Positions 61,869 through 64,000 of a DNA stretch of 64,000 bases are shown piece by piece. Origin of the DNA: Vogesella mureinivorans (GTDB lineage: Bacteria > Pseudomonadota > Gammaproteobacteria > Burkholderiales > Chromobacteriaceae); NCBI RefSeq assembly GCF_007644035.1, contig NZ_VMTV02000512.1, forward strand, positions 1 through 64,000. The letters are read 5' to 3'. The notes under the pieces are model-generated. The model searched no databases and had not been told where the DNA came from. It worked only from the letters and a program-made list of their open reading frames with translations. The first letter of the stretch is position 1. The number at the start of each line of letters is the position of its first letter. The position numbers were made by a program, and so were the translations under genes.

Positions 61869-62768
61869 TCAGGCGCGTGCCGGGCGCAAGCCGGGGATAG
61901 GCAGCTTTTGTAGCAGCAGCCCGCCCAGAATCAAGCCCAGGCCGGTGAGGGTACTGGGCAGGATGGGCTCGCCCAGCAGGGTGCTGATCAGCACCAGCGA
62001 CAGCATGGGCGACAGGAAAATCAGGTTGGCAATGCGCGCGGTGCTGCTGGTGAGCTTCATGGCCGATAGCCACAGCACAAAGGTAAAGCCCATTTCCAGC
62101 GCGCCGACATAGGCGGCGCCGGCGATACCTTGCCACGCTACCGGGGTCAGCTCGCCGGTGGCGGCGCACCATATCAGCGTTAGCGGCAGAGAGAGCAGGA
62201 AGTTCAGCGTCAGCCCCATCACCGGCTCGCGCTCATCTTTGGCATTAAACAGCCAGTAGCCGGCCCACAGCACGGTAGACAGCAGCGCAAAGCCGACGCC
62301 GGCCAGGTTGCTGAAATTCAGCGCCAGCGGCGCGCCGCGGGTGGCAATGGTCAGCACACCGCTATAGCACACCAGTGCCGCCAGGCTGTCTTGCAGCTTC
62401 AGCTTTTGCCCTAGTACCGGCACGGCCAGCAGCGTCATGGTCAGCGCCCAGGTGTAGTTGATGGCCTGGGCTTCCTGCGCGGGGAGTAGGTCGTAGGCCT
62501 GGAACAGGATCAGGTAATAGGCAAACGGGTTCACCGCCCCCAGGATGGCCGAACGGCGCCAGTGCTGGCGCAGCGCCGCGGGCAGCGTGGCCAGCCGGCC
62601 CTGCCAGCCCAGGATGGTCAGCAGCGACAGCAGCGAAAACACGCTGGCGTACAGCACCAGCTGCGCCGGGCTCAGGTGGGCCAGGCTCAGTTTGAAAGCG
62701 CTGGCCACGGTGGACCAGGCCAGTACGGCGGATAAACCAAATGCGTAAGCTTTGTGTTGCGAAGTCAA
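61869..62768 (-). CDS. EamA-type (DMT superfamily) transporter
   Basis: 299 residues with ten membrane helices in two EamA repeats (LSAVLAWSTVASAFKLSLAHL; PVAWQGIAGAAYVGALEMGF). Likely a metabolite exporter; the substrate is unknown. The start is TTG at 62768, giving a TTGA overlap with the nnrD stop and a GGAG site upstream; no ATG fits the N-terminus. A transport role linked to NnrD is not evident. Confidence 0.85.
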   Translation of the reverse strand: MTSQHKAYAFGLSAVLAWSTVASAFKLSLAHLSPAQLVLYASVFSLLSLLTILGWQGRLATLPAALRQHWRRSAILGAVNPFAYYLILFQAYDLLPAQEAQAINYTWALTMTLLAVPVLGQKLKLQDSLAALVCYSGVLTIATRGAPLALNFSNLAGVGFALLSTVLWAGYWLFNAKDEREPVMGLTLNFLLSLPLTLIWCAATGELTPVAWQGIAGAAYVGALEMGFTFVLWLSAMKLTSSTARIANLIFLSPMLSLVLISTLLGEPILPSTLTGLGLILGGLLLQKLPIPGLRPARA

Positions 62769-64000
62769 AATGCGGGGGCTCCTGCCTGTTTCAGGCGCTG
62801 GTTCAGTTCATGGGTCATCAGCTGCAGGGTGGTGGTGGCATTCAGGCCGATAGGGCCGCCTTGTGCCGCTTCGTATTGTTCGCCGGCGCAGGCATGCAGG
62901 TCGGCCGCCAGATGGGCGGCATCCAGCAGCGGCATGCCCTGCGCCAGCAGCGCGCAGATGGCGCCCCCCAGCAGGTCCCCCTGGCCCGCTACGGCCAGCG
63001 CCGGGCTGCCGTGTGCCAGCAGGCGGAAAGGTTGGCCGCTGGTGGCCAGCAGCGTGCCGCTGCCTTTTAGCAAGACGGTGCAGGCAAACTGCCGTGCCAG
63101 CTGCTGGGCGGCGGCGATACGGTCGGCCTGCACTTGCTCGGTGCTGCAGTCCAGTAGGCGGGCGGCTTCACTGGGGTGGGGCGTCAACAATACCGGGTGG
63201 CTACGCTGGCGCAAACGTGCCTGTAGCTGGCTGTCTGCCGCCAGCAGGTTCAGGGCATCGGCGTCCAGCACCAGGGTGTTGTCGTGCAGTAGCAGGGCAT
63301 CCAGTGCCTGGTGGGCCGGGTCGCTCAGGCCCAGGCCAGGGCCGATCAGCATGATGTTGGCTGCAGGGACATTCATGCCGTCTTGCCAGGGGCGCAGCAT
63401 CAGCTCCGGGGTGGCCGGGTCCAGCAACAGGGCGTCTTGCGTGTGCACAAACACCTTGCCGGCACCCAGTGCCAGTGCGGCGCGGCCTGCCAGAATGGCG
63501 GCGCCGCTCATGCCGCGAGCGCCGCCAATGACGCTGACGTTGCCGTAGCTGCCTTTGTGGCTGCTGTGCCGGCGCCGTAGTGGCTGGGCCGAGGGCACTG
63601 CGATACTGCCGCTGGCGGCCGGATAGTAGGCTGGCGGGCAATCCAGCAGGGCTACGCTGGTTTGGCCGCAGTAGTCGCGCCCTTGGCCGGTATACAGGCC
63701 GGGCTTGGGCCCCAGCAGGCTTAGCGTGTGGCTGGCTCGCAGGGCACCGCCGCGTGGCTGGCCGGTCCAGGCGTCCAGGCCGCTGGGGATATCGATAGCC
63801 AGCTTGGGGCAGGGCAGGGCATTCAGGCGGCGAATCAGGTGTAGCCATGCCCCGCCCAGTGGGCGGCTCAGGCCCACGCCAAACAGGCCGTCCAGCAGCC
63901 AGGCGGGCTGGGCATCGCCCAGGGTTGGCCGCACGCTGCCGCCTAGCGCCTGCCAGCGCTGCAATGCCGCCGCTACTGCGCTATTTACCCGTGGCTCGGG
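62765..64000 (-). CDS. nnrD: NAD(P)H-hydrate repair enzyme NnrD/NnrE (partial, runs off the window)
   Basis: At least 411 residues; the 5-prime end lies beyond the window. The visible N-terminal part is the end of a YjeF epimerase domain (LLDGLFGVGLSRPL, KLAIDIPSGLDAWTG). The dehydratase/ribokinase-like domain follows (HKGSYGNVSVIGGARGMSGA, MLIGPGLGLSD, LDADALNLLA, TPHPSEAARLL, VAGQGDLLGGAICALLAQG). It repairs hydrated NAD(P)H. GSGD, the usual anion-hole motif, reads G-Q-G-D. A full repeat copy lies at 63923. Confidence 0.93.
   Translation of the reverse strand, partial: PEPRVNSAVAAALQRWQALGGSVRPTLGDAQPAWLLDGLFGVGLSRPLGGAWLHLIRRLNALPCPKLAIDIPSGLDAWTGQPRGGALRASHTLSLLGPKPGLYTGQGRDYCGQTSVALLDCPPAYYPAASGSIAVPSAQPLRRRHSSHKGSYGNVSVIGGARGMSGAAILAGRAALALGAGKVFVHTQDALLLDPATPELMLRPWQDGMNVPAANIMLIGPGLGLSDPAHQALDALLLHDNTLVLDADALNLLAADSQLQARLRQRSHPVLLTPHPSEAARLLDCSTEQVQADRIAAAQQLARQFACTVLLKGSGTLLATSGQPFRLLAHGSPALAVAGQGDLLGGAICALLAQGMPLLDAAHLAADLHACAGEQYEAAQGGPIGLNATTTLQLMTHELNQRLKQAGAPAF

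Larger units (their letters stand above)
106..63933. repeat. Dispersed uptake-sequence-like repeat AGGTTGGCCGCA (whole window)
   Basis: Exact GGTTGGCCGCA copies start at 3348, 5870, 10825, 18965, 19333, 23459, 25668, 27401, 27772, 28645, 30229, 37848, 41027, 42889, 43646, 51477, 57042, 60771 and 63923 (+), and at 2554, 5560, 53347 and 60782 (-). Further copies of the 10-base core GTTGGCCGCA start at 116, 8365, 11544, 14595, 18260, 19657, 19912, 32157, 36377, 37286, 43394, 44352, 48614 and 53334 (+), and at 106, 3175, 4809, 5344, 7231, 39535, 58146 and 59034 (-). The base before GG is A in about 18 of 23 copies. Less than one 10-mer is expected by chance at this GC content. Eleven copies are intergenic and three pairs are inverted. 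Role inferred: DNA uptake sequence or another genome-wide signal. Confidence 0.85.

Overview
The window looks like chromosomal DNA of a betaproteobacterium of the order Neisseriales, most likely the Chromobacteriaceae side (Vogesella/Chromobacterium-like). This rests on high GC, strongly CTG/CGC-biased codon use, housekeeping genes of betaproteobacterial type (BamC, FNR beside hemN, glnA with ntrBC, assimilatory APS reductase with CysI and a DUF934 protein) and a dense short repeat that behaves like a Neisseriales DNA uptake sequence. The genus is an inference. I found no rRNA, tRNA, IS element, prophage or CRISPR array.

Layout. 0-5 kb: periplasmic solute-binding protein, then the divergent pair metE/metR. 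5-10 kb: acetyltransferase, ntrC, ntrB and glnA on the minus strand, with sigma-54 promoters and NtrC boxes. 10-17 kb: rhodanese, aroE, mtgA, then a cytoplasmic six-PAS chemoreceptor coupled to a triple-CheW protein. 17-25.7 kb: mgtE, prmC, PAP2 phosphatase, slyD, an L16 hydroxylase-like cupin, a repeat lipoprotein, DedA, FKBP, DUF2189 and a D-2-hydroxyacid dehydrogenase.

25.8-33.6 kb: one tightly overlapping nine-gene operon for modified (cyclopropane or furan) fatty acids, ending in a B12-binding LitR/CarH-type MerR regulator. It starts at a strong promoter whose -35 box lies in a perfect 15-bp palindrome. 33.6-38.2 kb: DUF1841, glutathione peroxidase, a single integron gene cassette (attC plus a PNPOx-like gene) with no integrase, trmB, a LysE exporter and an epimerase-like protein. 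38.2-48.5 kb: a flavin/2Fe-2S reductase, HD-GYP protein, suhB, trmJ, DUF1853, flavodoxin-like protein, fnr/hemN with an FNR box, bamC and dapA. 48.7-64 kb: ABC-F ATPase, FabG-like reductase, cysB and cysH-cysI-DUF934, an OmpA-like protein, ribF-ileS-lspA-ispH, an EamA transporter and nnrD (cut by the window end).

The most unusual feature is a repeated word, consensus AGGTTGGCCGCA. By eye I count 45 copies of its 10-base core GTTGGCCGCA, 23 extended to GGTTGGCCGCA and about 18 with the full 12 bases. It lies inside genes in several reading frames, directly after stop codons, and as inverted pairs forming hairpins. This is how Neisseria DUS and Pasteurellaceae USS behave, but the sequence is not one of the DUS dialects I know. 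The integron cassette lacks it. All counts are manual and should be confirmed by computation.
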